DNA of 44,598 nucleotides from CAZKRU01 sp964555235 (GTDB lineage: Bacteria > Verrucomicrobiota > Verrucomicrobiia > Methylacidiphilales > CAMAQI01), in assembly GCA_964555235.1 (NCBI GenBank), contig CAZKRU010000032.1, positions 1 through 44,598 of the forward strand, written 5' to 3'. The position numbers were made by a program, and so were the translations under genes. The notes under the pieces were generated by a model that saw only the letters and a list, made by a program, of their open reading frames with translations, made no database searches and had not been told where the DNA came from. Shown here one piece after another: positions 7,868-15,318 of the stretch (position 1 is its first letter; every line of letters begins with the position of its first letter).

Positions 7868-9630
7868 CGGGATCCTCCTCGAAGGGAGTTCACCCAAGAT
7901 TGAAGCGCTCGAGGCTCCTCTTCCGTAGTGGAAGAAAATCCATACCAGACTCGTTCAAAGATCGAAGTCGCATCGGTGAATCGATGCGGGATTTCAGGGC
8001 GCACATGCGATTGCCGATTCGTTTCGCGAAGGTAATCAAAGTTTGATTTTCCGCGTTTGACACGAATCCATCCTTGCTCATGGAGAAGTGCCAGACCGCT
8101 CAAATACCAAGCGCGAGTGGCAAGCCGAGTGTCCCCTTTTTCCATCAGATTGAGGGCCAATCTTTCCCACTCGCCCACCGGAAGATCGGTGGCCTGGGTG
8201 GTGGCGCTTTCAAGATCCGGAAGGGAAGTGGCGGGAATTTCTTGAGAAGGAGTCTGACGGCGTTTGCGGCGGAAGAAGAGGATTGCGAAGATGATCGCAC
8301 CGATGGCCAGAAGAATCAGGGAGAGGGTCAATACCCAGCGGGTGATGGAGGCGCTCTCGGTTTGAGTATCGCCGGCTTCTCCCGGAGTGGATTTTGAGCG
8401 AAAAAGGGAGTCTTTGAGATCTTCGAGCCAAGTGTAAAGGGCTTTGCCCCAATCGACACAGTTATTCCAAAATTTTGTGAGCGGAGAATTGGGGTCCGCC
8501 GGGATCTCGCGTGCAGGGCGGCGTTCCATGCGCCACGTGAATTCGCGTTGCTGAGAAACTTCCTTTAAGACCTGGTGAAAACGTTGTGGTGCTTCTCGGA
8601 TTTTTTCGCCGGTTTCCGCAGGGGTCGGGTTAGGAACGATTTCAGCGTAGCAGGGAAAAGGATTCAGAAGAAGAAATCCCATCAGGAGGACGAGAGAAGA
8701 GGGTTTCTTCAGTTTGAGGAGGAGGTCTTCTCCTGTAAGGCGGGAGCGTCCGTAAAAATCGCGAAGCGTATAGGCGGTTTTCAACATTGGATCCATGAGA
8801 AGGAACGTGATTGTGATACAGACAACCATGAAGAAAGGATCCGTGAAGGAATGGGATCCCCAAGTCCAGAAGGAATCCATCCCGAAGAGACTTTGGAGGA
8901 GATAAGGGAGTCCGGCGAGAATGAGGGCGACATTGGCAAAAAGGAGGACTCCAATGGGCGATATCGGAATGATCATGGCGATAAAAGCGAGCCAGAGGGA
9001 TTGAACGGACTCCATGGGGATGTCCTTCATTTCCGGACGGATGAATGGAACGATGACAAGACAGGCGAGGAGCATCACAAATCCGAAGACAAGCATCCAC
9101 GGGCTGATAAGCCAGATGAGGAGATGGTTTTGTTTGGGAGCATCCGTCGAGAGCTTCCAGGCGCGCTGAATATTTTCACGGAGAGAAGGGGTTTCGCCAT
9201 CGCCGACAACGTGAAGGGTTTCGTAAAAAGCGTGGGCAAATCCAAACGGAAAAACGAGCAGCTTGGAAAGAGGAAGGAGAATCCATTGGGTCGGCTGCAA
9301 AAATCCCTGAAAGCAGTAGGTCCAAAGTTTTTGAGACCAAGTCCACGGAGGGGGATTTTGATTGAGGAAGGCGTAACGGATTTGGCGAACGAAGACGGTT
9401 TGCCAGAATTTCATCCATCCGTAGAGAAGGGTGAGTGCGAGCGCATGGGAGAAGAGTCGCGATTCGCCATAAGCGTCTTGAGCCATATCGGACCAAAAGA
9501 AGAGGAACTCGAGCGCGAACGGAATCGTTCCAATCCAGTAAAACGCCAGATAGGGAAATCCAGCGGATCGAAGAAATGAGATGGATTCCTCAATGAGATC
9601 AATCGCCGAAGTCTCTAGGTTTGGTTTCAC
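7864..9630 (-). CDS. Polytopic membrane protein fused to a DUF4129 domain
   Basis: The 588-aa product starts at a GTG that makes a GTGA overlap with the upstream gene; earlier in-frame Met codons would run deep into that gene. Residues 1-290 form a multi-pass membrane unit. Residues about 309-330 (SSLVLLMGFLLLNPFPCYAE) look like a signal peptide with a cleavage-type end. Then come an extracytoplasmic stretch, a membrane helix (about 425-450) and, at residues 505-585, a DUF4129 domain (RAWYLSGLALLHEQGWIRVK; SIFERVWYGFSS). The internal signal-like segment suggests two ancestral proteins joined together. DUF4129 is a usual partner of MoxR clusters. Confidence 0.82.
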   Translation of the reverse strand: MKPNLETSAIDLIEESISFLRSAGFPYLAFYWIGTIPFALEFLFFWSDMAQDAYGESRLFSHALALTLLYGWMKFWQTVFVRQIRYAFLNQNPPPWTWSQKLWTYCFQGFLQPTQWILLPLSKLLVFPFGFAHAFYETLHVVGDGETPSLRENIQRAWKLSTDAPKQNHLLIWLISPWMLVFGFVMLLACLVIVPFIRPEMKDIPMESVQSLWLAFIAMIIPISPIGVLLFANVALILAGLPYLLQSLFGMDSFWTWGSHSFTDPFFMVVCITITFLLMDPMLKTAYTLRDFYGRSRLTGEDLLLKLKKPSSLVLLMGFLLLNPFPCYAEIVPNPTPAETGEKIREAPQRFHQVLKEVSQQREFTWRMERRPAREIPADPNSPLTKFWNNCVDWGKALYTWLEDLKDSLFRSKSTPGEAGDTQTESASITRWVLTLSLILLAIGAIIFAILFFRRKRRQTPSQEIPATSLPDLESATTQATDLPVGEWERLALNLMEKGDTRLATRAWYLSGLALLHEQGWIRVKRGKSNFDYLRETNRQSHVRPEIPHRFTDATSIFERVWYGFSSTTEEEPRALQSWVNSLRGGSR

Positions 9631-9926
9631 CAGAAATTCCCCTGATGATAGCGTGAGGGAATGGAGAGGAGAAGTTTGCCGCCTCCATAAAAGACTCCAG
9701 TCATGAGCAGGGCTCCCAGGAGGTAGCCGACAATCAGTAAGAGGCCGCGAGTCCAATGACGAGGAGAGAGTGGGAGGGTAGAATTTTTTTCAATACAGGT
9801 TTGGCAAAGGTAACGTTCTTCGTGCTCCACCACACATTCGCGGCAAAAGAATTGCTCGCAAGCGGGACAGTTGACCACAGCCTCGCGTTGGGGATGTCGT
9901 TTGCACCAAAGATTGGAGAGGCTCAT
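9627..9926 (-). CDS. Small zinc-finger (B-box-like) membrane protein
   Basis: This 99-aa protein has a treble of Cys/His pairs at its start: CKRHPQREAVVNCPACEQFF, then CRECVVEHEERYLCQTC, a spacing like B-box or RING-type zinc sites. A single hydrophobic helix (LLLIVGYLLGALLMTGVFYG) follows, so the zinc module is probably cytoplasmic and membrane tethered. Both ends overlap neighbours by 4 bp (ATGA and GTGA). A related zinc module occurs three genes earlier in transcription order (10930-11481), suggesting duplication within the operon. Partner and function unknown. Confidence 0.8.
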   Translation of the reverse strand: MSLSNLWCKRHPQREAVVNCPACEQFFCRECVVEHEERYLCQTCIEKNSTLPLSPRHWTRGLLLIVGYLLGALLMTGVFYGGGKLLLSIPSRYHQGNFW

Positions 9927-10933
9927 GCTTTTTTCAATTTAGAGAACCAGCGGTTCGTTGCCCAAAGTCCAATACATCCAAGAATAGCGCTGATCGTGAA
10001 TTCAAAAATGAGGCACCAAAAAAACCACTCCTCTTTCCAAGGAGAGAGCTTGGCATAAGCGGCGAGAGGATTTGAGGTGTTAGTCTCGAGAGTGGGGGTG
10101 GCAAGCGTGGCCATGATGATGGCTCCTCCGATATATTTGAATCCAATGAAATAGAGGATGCTGATCAGATTGGTTCGGGTGATAATCCGGGGGTGGTATT
10201 GGTTTCGTTCTTTGGATTGAGCGATGATCAGGAAGATTAAAGTGGCGCCGGTAATGAGCGTGCTGAGCACGACGGTCCAGGTTCCGGTCGTCAGAAAGGG
10301 AATTCCGTTGGAGATTGCTTCAACGAGGAGAAGGGAGAAAGCGATTTGATGCGCTTGTCCTAAGTACGGTTTAGGCGGAATTTTTTTGGCCTGTGCGTCG
10401 AGAAGTCCGTGTTGGTGAATTTCTCGAAGGAGAGTCTCCATGTTTTTTTCAGGTTGTGCGGCGGCAATTTTTGGGAGGACGAGTTCTAGAAATTTCTGAA
10501 GGCGGGATTCGCGATCGATGGCCTTCAGAAGACGGTTCTGAGCGGCGGTATGAATCGTGCAGTGAAGCGGAGCCCCTCGAATCAGTTGAAGCAGGGCGGG
10601 AATGAGGAGAAGTATCCCAGGAGAGGTGATTCCGGCGGAGATCCAGCGATTTTGAATGATTTCAAGCCAGGCACTCGCAATTCCGCAGAGGATAAAAAGG
10701 AAAGAAACGATGAGGAGTAAAATGGGGAAAAAGCGTTGATTCGGTTGCCGATGAATGCTGATTCCCTGAATGGACTGATATTCCATCCGGCGGTATTCCT
10801 CTTGAAACGAGATAAAATAGCCGCTGCGATTCACCCAGAGAAGATGATGTTCCCCCATCCAGACGGATTCGGATTCCGCGAAACGAAATCGAATCGTAGG
10901 CTGCGAGAAAAGCTTTTGGTAGTTCGATTTCAT
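9923..10933 (-). CDS. Membrane protein of unknown function in the MoxR operon
   Basis: The 336-aa protein begins MKSNYQKLFSQPTIRFRF. An N-terminal soluble part (residues 1-65, beta-rich, with YRRMEYQSIQGISIHRQ) resembles a bacterial PH-like segment. Several membrane helices follow (for example ILLLIVSFLFILCGIASAWL; ISPGILLLIPAL-like segments; three more near the C-terminus). I do not recognise a family. The start at 10933 forms an ATGA overlap with the previous gene, and the stop overlaps the next start the same way. That coupling is the main evidence that it belongs with the MoxR system. Confidence 0.75.
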   Translation of the reverse strand: MKSNYQKLFSQPTIRFRFAESESVWMGEHHLLWVNRSGYFISFQEEYRRMEYQSIQGISIHRQPNQRFFPILLLIVSFLFILCGIASAWLEIIQNRWISAGITSPGILLLIPALLQLIRGAPLHCTIHTAAQNRLLKAIDRESRLQKFLELVLPKIAAAQPEKNMETLLREIHQHGLLDAQAKKIPPKPYLGQAHQIAFSLLLVEAISNGIPFLTTGTWTVVLSTLITGATLIFLIIAQSKERNQYHPRIITRTNLISILYFIGFKYIGGAIIMATLATPTLETNTSNPLAAYAKLSPWKEEWFFWCLIFEFTISAILGCIGLWATNRWFSKLKKA

Positions 10934-11481
10934 TTGAAGAGGAACCAGAACATGAGCGAGATCTGTCCAATGGCAAGGAGCGTGGCGAGAATCCATCGCC
11001 ATCGCCTTGGAGGGAGAATCGACTTTGATTTTTTCCGGCAAAACAAGACCAAGGCGAGAGTGGCTGGGGCGGTGACCGGGGCCACCCAAAATAAGGCGAC
11101 AGTGAGGGGGAGTAAGGCCAAACCGAGGGCGATGCCGTCGTATAAAATCGCTTTCTTGATAAAGTCCGTCTCTTTTTCCTTCGAAAGGCCCCGCTCCAGA
11201 CAGCGCACGCAATAAACCTTCTCCTGAACTTCCGTTTCGCAAAGCGCGCAGACGAAAACTCCGCAGGATTGGCAGATTGATTTGGCTCCTTTTTGAGGAT
11301 GATAAAAGCAGGTCGAATTTTGAGCGAGGGCAGGGGTCGTCGCGATTTCTGTCGGAATCAATGCGGGGAAAAGTCGTTTTTCAATCGACTCCTCGCAGCG
11401 TTCGCAGTGAAAACGGCCCGCCGCCAGCTTTTCGAGCGAGCAGAGCCGTTCGCAACAAGGGCATGTCAGTGGGGAGGGCAT
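10930..11481 (-). CDS. Zinc-ribbon/B-box-like membrane protein
   Basis: The 183-aa protein carries two Cys clusters: CPCCERLC...CERC near the N-terminus (zinc ribbon), then CFYHPQKGAKSICQSCGVFV and CALCETEVQEKVYCVRC (B-box-like). Two or three membrane helices follow (LGLALLPLTVALFWVAPVTA; ILATLLAIGQISLMFWFLF). The second cluster resembles that of the 99-aa protein at 9627-9926. The ATG at 11481 starts 5 bp after the stop of the GYF-RDD gene; an upstream in-frame Met would overlap that gene. Function unknown, probably a membrane adaptor. Confidence 0.8.
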   Translation of the reverse strand: MPSPLTCPCCERLCSLEKLAAGRFHCERCEESIEKRLFPALIPTEIATTPALAQNSTCFYHPQKGAKSICQSCGVFVCALCETEVQEKVYCVRCLERGLSKEKETDFIKKAILYDGIALGLALLPLTVALFWVAPVTAPATLALVLFCRKKSKSILPPRRWRWILATLLAIGQISLMFWFLFK

Positions 11482-11486
11482 TGCGC

Positions 11487-12260
11487 CTACTCTTTTTTCA
11501 GGACGACCCGGGTGTCGCAAATCCGATCATGCAATGCGCGGTGTTCCTGATCAAAGGCCGCCATCAGGTATCCGATGCAGAGAGTGAAACTCGAAAGAAG
11601 TTCGGCAAAGTAACGACCACAGGCACGTTTGTAGGTCAGCTTACTTCCATCGGCGCGGACCACTCGAATTTTGACCGCCATTTTTCCCCAAGTGGCTCCA
11701 TATTTTCCAATCAAGATCGTGCTGTAACTTCCTTGGATCACAATCGAGATCAGCATGGAGAGTCCTTGAAAGATGAAAAAACGGGAGTCAAATTTCGTCG
11801 GGCTATAGGTGAAAATGGTCGCGAGTCCAAAGGTGAGAGGCATGGTGACCACGCTGAGGAGGATCCCGTCGACAATTTTAGCGGAGAGCCGTTTGAGGAA
11901 TCCTGCATAATCAAGGGCTCCCTCAACGGTGACGCCTTCTTTCATTTGTTGAACGACTTTTGGTTTGCAGGCAGCGCAGACCCATCGATTTTCAGAAAGG
12001 GAAAGGCAATCTTCCTGAGGGAAAAGGGTGCTACACCCGATACACGAGACTTGGCCAGAACTTGCGACCGATGTTTGGATTGAGACATTTCCAGAGAAGG
12101 GGGGCTGATGTTTGAGTTCAGAGAAAAACTTCCAGCCATCGAGTCCATCGCGCCAGAGGTAGGTTTGATCGTTGACGAGTCCATCGGCGACTCGTTGGAG
12201 AAGAGTGGCTTCATCGATCGGGCCCACCTGACTTTGATTTTCGGCGTAGTACCATCCCAT
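11487..12260 (-). CDS. GYF domain, zinc ribbon and RDD domain membrane protein
   Basis: The 257-aa product opens with a GYF_2 (DUF4339) domain: GWYYAENQSQVGPIDEATLL and WRDGLDGWKFFSEL. Next is a four-Cys zinc ribbon (SCIGCSTLF, then WVCAACKPKV). The C-terminal half is an RDD membrane domain (FLKRLSAKIVDGILLSVVTM; GKYGATWGKMAVKIRVVRAD; DQEHRALHDRICDTRVV). This is the second RDD protein of the operon. GYF_2 domains are thought to bind proline-rich sequences, and a secreted proline-rich protein is encoded two genes upstream, though on the other side of the membrane. The ATG has AGGA about 8 bp upstream. A 66-bp gap separates it from the previous gene. Confidence 0.88.
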   Translation of the reverse strand: MGWYYAENQSQVGPIDEATLLQRVADGLVNDQTYLWRDGLDGWKFFSELKHQPPFSGNVSIQTSVASSGQVSCIGCSTLFPQEDCLSLSENRWVCAACKPKVVQQMKEGVTVEGALDYAGFLKRLSAKIVDGILLSVVTMPLTFGLATIFTYSPTKFDSRFFIFQGLSMLISIVIQGSYSTILIGKYGATWGKMAVKIRVVRADGSKLTYKRACGRYFAELLSSFTLCIGYLMAAFDQEHRALHDRICDTRVVLKKE

Positions 12261-12326
12261 AGTTGCTTCCTAGTTGAGTTTCCCCAAACAGTAGGCGGGA
12301 ATTATCACGGAGGGCGAGAGGTTTTT

Positions 12327-12884
12327 TTATTTTCGGGCAAATGCCGCCGTGGTGAGCAGAAGGCTCAGGGCGAGGAGGGCGTAGAGCGAAATCCAGAGTC
12401 CGATTCCCAAGGTTTGATCGGAGACCATCCGTTCGAGTTGGGCGTCCCGAAGATTGACGCGGAGGATGAGGTAGGTGCCCAAGGTCAGGAGTGCTCCGAC
12501 GATTCCTCCAAAACTGGGAACGAGAGTGACGAGTGCGGCGCCCAAGAGAGCCGCTGCAGGTACGGCATAAATCCAGAAGGCGCGAGTACTTGGATTGGGG
12601 CTGATTAATTCCGAAGAGCGCTCCGGCTTTTCGCGAAGCGAAACCCAGAGTTCCCAGCCGGAATGACCTTGCAGGGGATGATTGAGAGCGGCCGCACGTT
12701 GCTCGGGAGAGAGGGCGATGAGGCTGAGATACCACGGCTGTTCATCTTCACGAGTGAGTTGTTGAACCGCCTCGGCGGGAAGCGGTTTTCCGGATTTAAT
12801 CCGAGGTTTCGTCCAAGGCAAAAAAAAGCTGACGAGAGTGGTAACGGTCAGAATCCAGATGAGCGTCAGTAAGGAGCGGTTCAT
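12327..12884 (-). CDS. Membrane protein of unknown function
   Basis: The 185-aa protein starts MNRSLLTLIWILTVTTLVSF, an N-terminal helix, then has an extracytoplasmic stretch (residues about 25-85) and three further hydrophobic helices (AFWIYAVPAAALLGAALVTL; SFGGIVGALLTLGTYLIL; LGIGLWISLYALLALSLLLT). I do not recognise a family. The start at 12884 lies 1 bp after the stop of the proline-rich protein gene, consistent with co-transcription. An earlier in-frame Met would run into that gene and is less likely. Confidence 0.7.
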   Translation of the reverse strand: MNRSLLTLIWILTVTTLVSFFLPWTKPRIKSGKPLPAEAVQQLTREDEQPWYLSLIALSPEQRAAALNHPLQGHSGWELWVSLREKPERSSELISPNPSTRAFWIYAVPAAALLGAALVTLVPSFGGIVGALLTLGTYLILRVNLRDAQLERMVSDQTLGIGLWISLYALLALSLLLTTAAFARK

Positions 12885-12885
12885 C

Positions 12886-13527
12886 TTAGAACGAGTCCGA
12901 ATCTGGAGATGGTACGCCAGCCCCACGGGAGAAAGCGCCGCTTTTTCGGGAGCGCACCCGATTCGGAGGTCCCGGTTTGCGGTCAAGGGCGGCTTGTTCT
13001 CCGAGCGATTGGTAGCCTTGTATCACGAAGACGTCGAGGAGTTCATCGCGCGTCGGGTCATATACTTTGTAGTCGGCGAAATATCCGAGAAGTTTGTATT
13101 CATGATTGTGATCACCCTCCTTATTTCCCTGATCACGATGAGGTGCATGAAATTGACGGGGGGTTTCCTTCAAGGCAGCCCAACGGGCATTGCGCCAACT
13201 TTCGTCGGGTTTCTTGATCCATCCCCATCCGCCCGCTTTTTTTTCATAAAACCGATGGCCAATGAAATGCGGTTGATCATCAGGAATCACCCATTTTCTG
13301 GGAGCGGCAGGAGTTGGTTTTGGGGTTGGTGGCGGAGCCGGGGGCTGTGGAGCATCCTCAAGCGCTGGAGCTGAGGGCGCAGGCGGGGGTAGTGGGGGGG
13401 GCGGAGTGGCATCGACAGCGGTGGGAGATTCCATCGGAGGCGGGGTGACCTCGGGAGCATTGGTTGAAGCATCCTGGGCGGCGAGTGGAAGCAGTAAAAA
13501 CAAGACGAGCAAAATAAAGGATTTCAT
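12886..13527 (-). CDS. Secreted proline-rich protein
   Basis: The 213-aa product has a clear signal peptide (MKSFILLVLFLLLPLAAQ) and then about 75 residues dominated by Pro and Ala (PPPPLPPPAPSAPALEDAPQ and similar). A compact C-terminal part follows (WVIPDDQPHFIGHRFYEKK; WGWIKKPDESW; KLLGYFADYKVYDPTRDELL). The Pro-rich segment probably acts as an extended linker through the periplasm. No known domain is recognised in the C-terminal part. The start overlaps the stop of the preceding gene by ATGA. Confidence 0.75.
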   Translation of the reverse strand: MKSFILLVLFLLLPLAAQDASTNAPEVTPPPMESPTAVDATPPPPLPPPAPSAPALEDAPQPPAPPPTPKPTPAAPRKWVIPDDQPHFIGHRFYEKKAGGWGWIKKPDESWRNARWAALKETPRQFHAPHRDQGNKEGDHNHEYKLLGYFADYKVYDPTRDELLDVFVIQGYQSLGEQAALDRKPGPPNRVRSRKSGAFSRGAGVPSPDSDSF

Positions 13528-14207
13528 TCGCTCCACCGTCCTTTTTCGCTGCTCGGAAAGGGAAGTTGATTGGGCCGGGAGTAATCCGTTTTTCCAATCG
13601 CTCCGATCATCGAAATTCCAAAAGCCTTCTTCCAGTTTTGACTGTAGAGCTCGCCAGAGTGGCATCCCCAGCTTTGACTTTTGGCATCCGGCGAAAAGAT
13701 GGCGGCCTCAATTTTTGTGAGGTCTTTTACGTGAAGAAATGCGGTCGACATTCCATCAATCACATTACTGTAATCAAAAAGTAAACAGGCCTTGTTGGAG
13801 TGACCAAAAAAATCAAAGTTTCTGATTTTCACAAGTTTACGGTCTTTGCCCCGATTGAGGTAATTGATGAGTTGATCGGTACTGTCGAACCAAAGAAGAG
13901 GGACTTGAAGTCGGTTGGCTTTGACAACGATGTCAGCGAGGAGATCGGTTTTCATTTCCTGCCCGCGCTCGATGTAACTCGGGCGAAAGACGAGCCAGCA
14001 GAGGGTCTCATCGGCAGTGGCATTTTTTTTGAGTTCCGTAAGACGAACCACGGCGCTGTCGATGAAGTTTCCCCAATGTTTATCGTGGGGGTTTTCGCGG
14101 CTTTTTTCGTAGAAGAACATCGCGGGTCCTCCACTCACAACGATCAGTTCACGGGGGGCTGCGGAAAGGGAGGCAACGGCGAGAAGTAAGAGAACCAGAG
14201 TACGCAT
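13524..14207 (-). CDS. Secreted protein with a caspase-like His/Cys pattern
   Basis: The 227-aa protein has a signal peptide (MRTLVLLLLAVASLSAAP). Two hydrophobic-strand motifs stand out: IRNFDFFGHSNKACLLF (His136) and SPDAKSQSWGCHSGELY (Cys182). A strand ending in a His, followed about 45 residues later by a strand ending in a small residue and Cys, is the layout of clan CD (caspase, CHAT, gingipain) peptidases. This is pattern recognition only; no family assignment is made. The gene is second in the run and coupled to the proline-rich protein gene by ATGA. A 37-bp gap separates it from the first gene. Confidence 0.7.
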   Translation of the reverse strand: MRTLVLLLLAVASLSAAPRELIVVSGGPAMFFYEKSRENPHDKHWGNFIDSAVVRLTELKKNATADETLCWLVFRPSYIERGQEMKTDLLADIVVKANRLQVPLLWFDSTDQLINYLNRGKDRKLVKIRNFDFFGHSNKACLLFDYSNVIDGMSTAFLHVKDLTKIEAAIFSPDAKSQSWGCHSGELYSQNWKKAFGISMIGAIGKTDYSRPNQLPFPSSEKGRWSE

Positions 14208-14244
14208 GAAACTCTGGGGTTAGCAGGTTTTAAAAAAAAGGGAA

Positions 14245-14925
14245 TCAGGTTTTCAGCTTGGCCATCTGAGTGGCTTTGGAACCGGTTGCCTGAAGAATTA
14301 AATTTCCGGAGGCATCGACGCTCAGACTCATCCCATTGAGGGAGATTTTATTGGTAAGAAGGCGGTTGAGATCGTTGACGCCGAGGGGGATGGAGTTTCC
14401 GTTCGAGACCACGACGAGTTCATTATTCTTTTTGGTGATGACAGTCGGAACTCCGGCGGACTCGAAGGCGAGCCAATCGCCGGAGGAAAATTGTTTATCC
14501 AAAGCCGGTTTGAGAAGCATACCGTAATTGAGGAGCGTCGGCTTATTCCACTTGGCGGTCCAGATCTGACGGGAGCTGTCAAATTGAACCCAAGCCGATT
14601 TGAGGAAGCCTTTGTCCTTGAGCATTTCGTCCAGTGAGAGGGAACGCGTGGTGACTTCATCGACGGGAGGAGGAGGTGGGGAAATTTTGCAGCGAATGCG
14701 CGCGAGAAATTGATGGGCGAGCCGCGGGATTTCCTGTTTCAAATAAGCAGTCAGCGAGGAGGGATCTTCCAGAGTTACCGTGGAATCATTGACCTGAACC
14801 AAGGGGGTTTCATTTTCCATCTCGCGTAAAACAAGATCTTTTCGAAACGAAATGGCAGATGCGGTTGAAGAAAAGACCGCCGCAAGAGTCAAGACGCATA
14901 AAAAGGGTATTCGCATGGCGATCAT
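14245..14925 (-). CDS. Secreted protein of unknown function, first gene of the MoxR operon
   Basis: The 226-aa product starts MIAMRIPFLCVLTLAAVFSS, a signal peptide with a likely cleavage after STASA. The mature part is mixed alpha/beta, with SPPPPPVDEVTTRSLSLDEM in the middle and a C-terminal region (LNGMSLSVDASGNLILQATG). I do not recognise a family. Either Met1 or Met4 may be the start; neither has a strong Shine-Dalgarno. A good promoter lies directly upstream on the same strand. Confidence 0.7.
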   Translation of the reverse strand: MIAMRIPFLCVLTLAAVFSSTASAISFRKDLVLREMENETPLVQVNDSTVTLEDPSSLTAYLKQEIPRLAHQFLARIRCKISPPPPPVDEVTTRSLSLDEMLKDKGFLKSAWVQFDSSRQIWTAKWNKPTLLNYGMLLKPALDKQFSSGDWLAFESAGVPTVITKKNNELVVVSNGNSIPLGVNDLNRLLTNKISLNGMSLSVDASGNLILQATGSKATQMAKLKT

Positions 14926-14949
14926 CTTAGAGGGGAGTCAGTTATGAAA

Positions 14950-14977
14950 ACTATGGACAAATTACAATGATTGTCAA
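14950..14977 (-). promoter_or_regulatory. Putative sigma-70 promoter of the MoxR operon
   Basis: Reading the minus strand, a perfect TTGACA (14977-14972) is followed by a 16-bp spacer and CATAGT (14955-14950), a 4/6 match to TATAAT. It lies about 25 bp upstream of the first gene of the operon and points into it. Confidence 0.5.
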
Positions 14978-15050
14978 ACAGGAATTTACGTTATTTTAGG
15001 TAAATAATTCAAGTATCAGAGATTGATGTGTCCGAAGTGGGTGGTAATCA

Positions 15051-15079
15051 TCGACATGCATCTATCCTTTGGATAAGAT
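15051..15079 (+). promoter_or_regulatory. Putative sigma-70 promoter of the antitoxin-like/SulP genes
   Basis: TCGACA (15051-15056, 5/6 match to the -35 consensus) and TAAGAT (15074-15079, 4/6) are separated by exactly 17 bp. They sit about 40 bp upstream of the ATG at 15121 and point towards it. It is divergent from the promoter at 14950-14977. Confidence 0.45.
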
Positions 15080-15120
15080 ATGTGGCTTGATTTTCTGGGT
15101 GAGCACGATAGGATGCTTTT

Positions 15121-15309
15121 ATGAGCTTTAAAGAGATTTGCGAAGAGCTTCCGAGGCTCAAGCTTCAGGAATTGCGCGAGATTGAGCGATTGACCCATGA
15201 GCTCGCAGAGGATGCATTTGATCGAGCCTTGGAAGCGGGCGCTCAAGGTGGCAAATTTGATAAATTAAAAGCCGAGGCTGAAGCTGAAATTGCAGAGGGA
15301 AAGTTTTGA
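15121..15309 (+). CDS. Small antitoxin-like protein
   Basis: The 62-aa protein (MSFKEICEELPRLKLQELRE...) resembles the small helical antitoxins whose N-terminal pattern is an acidic helix, then LP.L...E. The rest is charged and helical, ending in AEAEIAEGKF. AGGA lies about 8 bp before the ATG. No toxin gene follows; the next gene, 9 bp downstream, encodes a SulP transporter. It may be an orphan antidote left after loss of its toxin, or an unrelated small protein. Confidence 0.6.
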   Translation: MSFKEICEELPRLKLQELREIERLTHELAEDAFDRALEAGAQGGKFDKLKAEAEAEIAEGKF

Positions 15310-15318
15310 AGTAGCCCT

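Noticed and set aside
8575..9579. 334-codon plus-strand frame
   Set aside because: It is the antisense of the DUF4129 fusion gene, highly charged and without motifs.
11277..12083. 268-codon plus-strand frame
   Set aside because: Antisense of the zinc-ribbon and GYF-RDD genes; no start signal or family features.
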